A DNA stretch of 64,000 bases from Algoriphagus zhangzhouensis. Its GTDB lineage: Bacteria; Bacteroidota; Bacteroidia; Cytophagales; Cyclobacteriaceae. Shown here piece by piece: positions 63,513 to 64,000 of this stretch (within the stretch, counting starts at the first letter, position 1; every line of letters begins with the position of its first letter). The position numbers and the translations under genes were made by a program. Under the pieces are notes generated by a model. That model saw only the letters and a list, made by a program, of their open reading frames with translations, searched no databases and was not told the DNA's origin. The stretch covers positions 992,001 to 1,056,000 of the forward strand of contig NZ_FRXN01000001.1 in NCBI RefSeq assembly GCF_900148515.1, read 5' to 3'.

Positions 63513-64000
63513 ACTTCGATAATTTCAGTGGGTTCCAAATAGCACAAAAAGCCTTTTACCGGTTTTTGACTCAATTGATTGACTAATCCCATGTATTCTT
63601 TGACTTGCTTTGGATGTGAGGAGTATTTTTCTCCTGTTTTAAAATCAATGACCAAAACTTCATTTTCACCTATCAGGACACGATCTGGGCGCTTTTGATG
63701 TCCTCCAGGCAATAAAATCCCTTGTTCTGCCAAAGTCAGATAATCTCCGCCAAACCAACTTTGGAACTGTGGCAATTCAAATAATTTTTTCAATTGCTCG
63801 CTTACTTCCTCGGCTGTTTCGCGATCAATTCTACCTTCAAAAGTGTATTCTTGAAGAAGCAATTCGGCATCCTTTTGAGTTTTGGAAGCTGCCAAAAGCT
63901 CATGGACGATTACTCCAAGTCTCCTTTGAGCACGCGCATTCAGACCATCTCCTGAAAAATCCCATGCGATTGTTTTTGTTTTGAGCTTCGTTCTCCAGTC
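63509..64000 (-). CDS. addA: AddA-like UvrD helicase-nuclease, C-terminal part (5' end outside window)
   Basis: The frame is open on the minus strand from the window end to a stop at 63509 (163 codons). It begins within the linker (DWRTKLK...RRLGVIVHELLAAS, the G..vH.LL motif of RecB-family nucleases) and contains the nuclease motif RPDRVLIGENEVLVIDFKTG and the QVKEYM segment. This is the end of a UvrD-type AddA protein; the helicase motifs would lie beyond position 64000. Co-translated with addB. Confidence 0.85.
   Translation of the reverse strand, partial: DWRTKLKTKTIAWDFSGDGLNARAQRRLGVIVHELLAASKTQKDAELLLQEYTFEGRIDRETAEEVSEQLKKLFELPQFQSWFGGDYLTLAEQGILLPGGHQKRPDRVLIGENEVLVIDFKTGEKYSSHPKQVKEYMGLVNQLSQKPVKGFLCYLEPTEIIEV

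Noticed and set aside
1-64000. CRISPR array, rRNA, prophage or complete insertion sequence
   Set aside because: No regularly spaced direct repeats, ribosomal RNA motifs, phage structural genes or transposase genes were seen.

Overview
The window reads as an ordinary chromosomal stretch of a Bacteroidota bacterium, most likely order Cytophagales and close to the Cyclobacteriaceae (Algoriphagus-like). This is inferred from AT-rich DNA, Bacteroidota-type promoters (TTTG ... TAnnTTTG), few recognisable Shine-Dalgarno sites, and characteristic families (BT_3928-type DoxX protein, tandem DUF1599, DUF6089, DUF4174, SDR-type threonine dehydrogenase, FloA/NfeD, AddB-like nuclease). I saw no rRNA, tRNA, CRISPR array, phage or complete insertion sequence. 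The first and last genes are cut by the window edges.

Layout. 1-7.5 kb (minus): a redox block of FNR/CRP-like regulator, rhodanese, DUF547 lipoprotein, FAD oxidoreductase, polyferredoxin and GT2 glycosyltransferase, preceded by an HsdR_N-like protein and a ComEA-like helix-hairpin-helix protein. 7.7-24 kb: housekeeping genes, namely hemA, a WG-repeat protein, floA/nfeD, proS, a low-complexity lipoprotein, a FadL-like outer-membrane protein, aroK/BT_3928/DUF1599, divergent folP-cdaA, an M15-like peptidase, and the divergent kbl/tdh pair for threonine to glycine. 24-30.6 kb: a tight four-gene operon of Planctomycete-type cytochrome (DUF1549/DUF1553), Tat-exported DUF1501, secreted TIM-barrel sugar isomerase/epimerase, and a DUF2231/cytochrome/LRR membrane protein. 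30.6-42 kb: ArsC/Spx-like reductase, M14 peptidase, hemL, a TPR plus periplasmic-binding protein, guaA, M28 peptidase, DUF4174, and a phosphotriesterase-like lipoprotein.

42-44.6 kb looks accessory: a possible gene remnant, an orphan cytosolic protein that resembles a beta-trefoil joined to an aerolysin-like pore-forming module, and a DUF4136 lipoprotein. 44.6-53.2 kb holds pterin genes (queD, folE), three L,D-transpeptidases, KDO genes (kdsA, kdsC) and a GNAT-nitrilase fusion. 53.3-59 kb: MscS channel, DUF6089 protein, Na/Pi cotransporter, universal stress protein, GNAT, RidA. 59-60.7 kb is a small variable spot: two orphan genes, an attC-like imperfect inverted repeat, and a run of short hairpins. 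The window ends in addB and the 3' part of addA (recombinational repair helicase-nuclease).

The points most worth a second look are the putative trefoil/aerolysin-like protein (42490-43644), the cassette-like structure around 59040-59752, the cytochrome/DUF1501/isomerase operon, the FNR-like box and redox block, and the LpoA-like architecture of the orphan periplasmic-binding protein.
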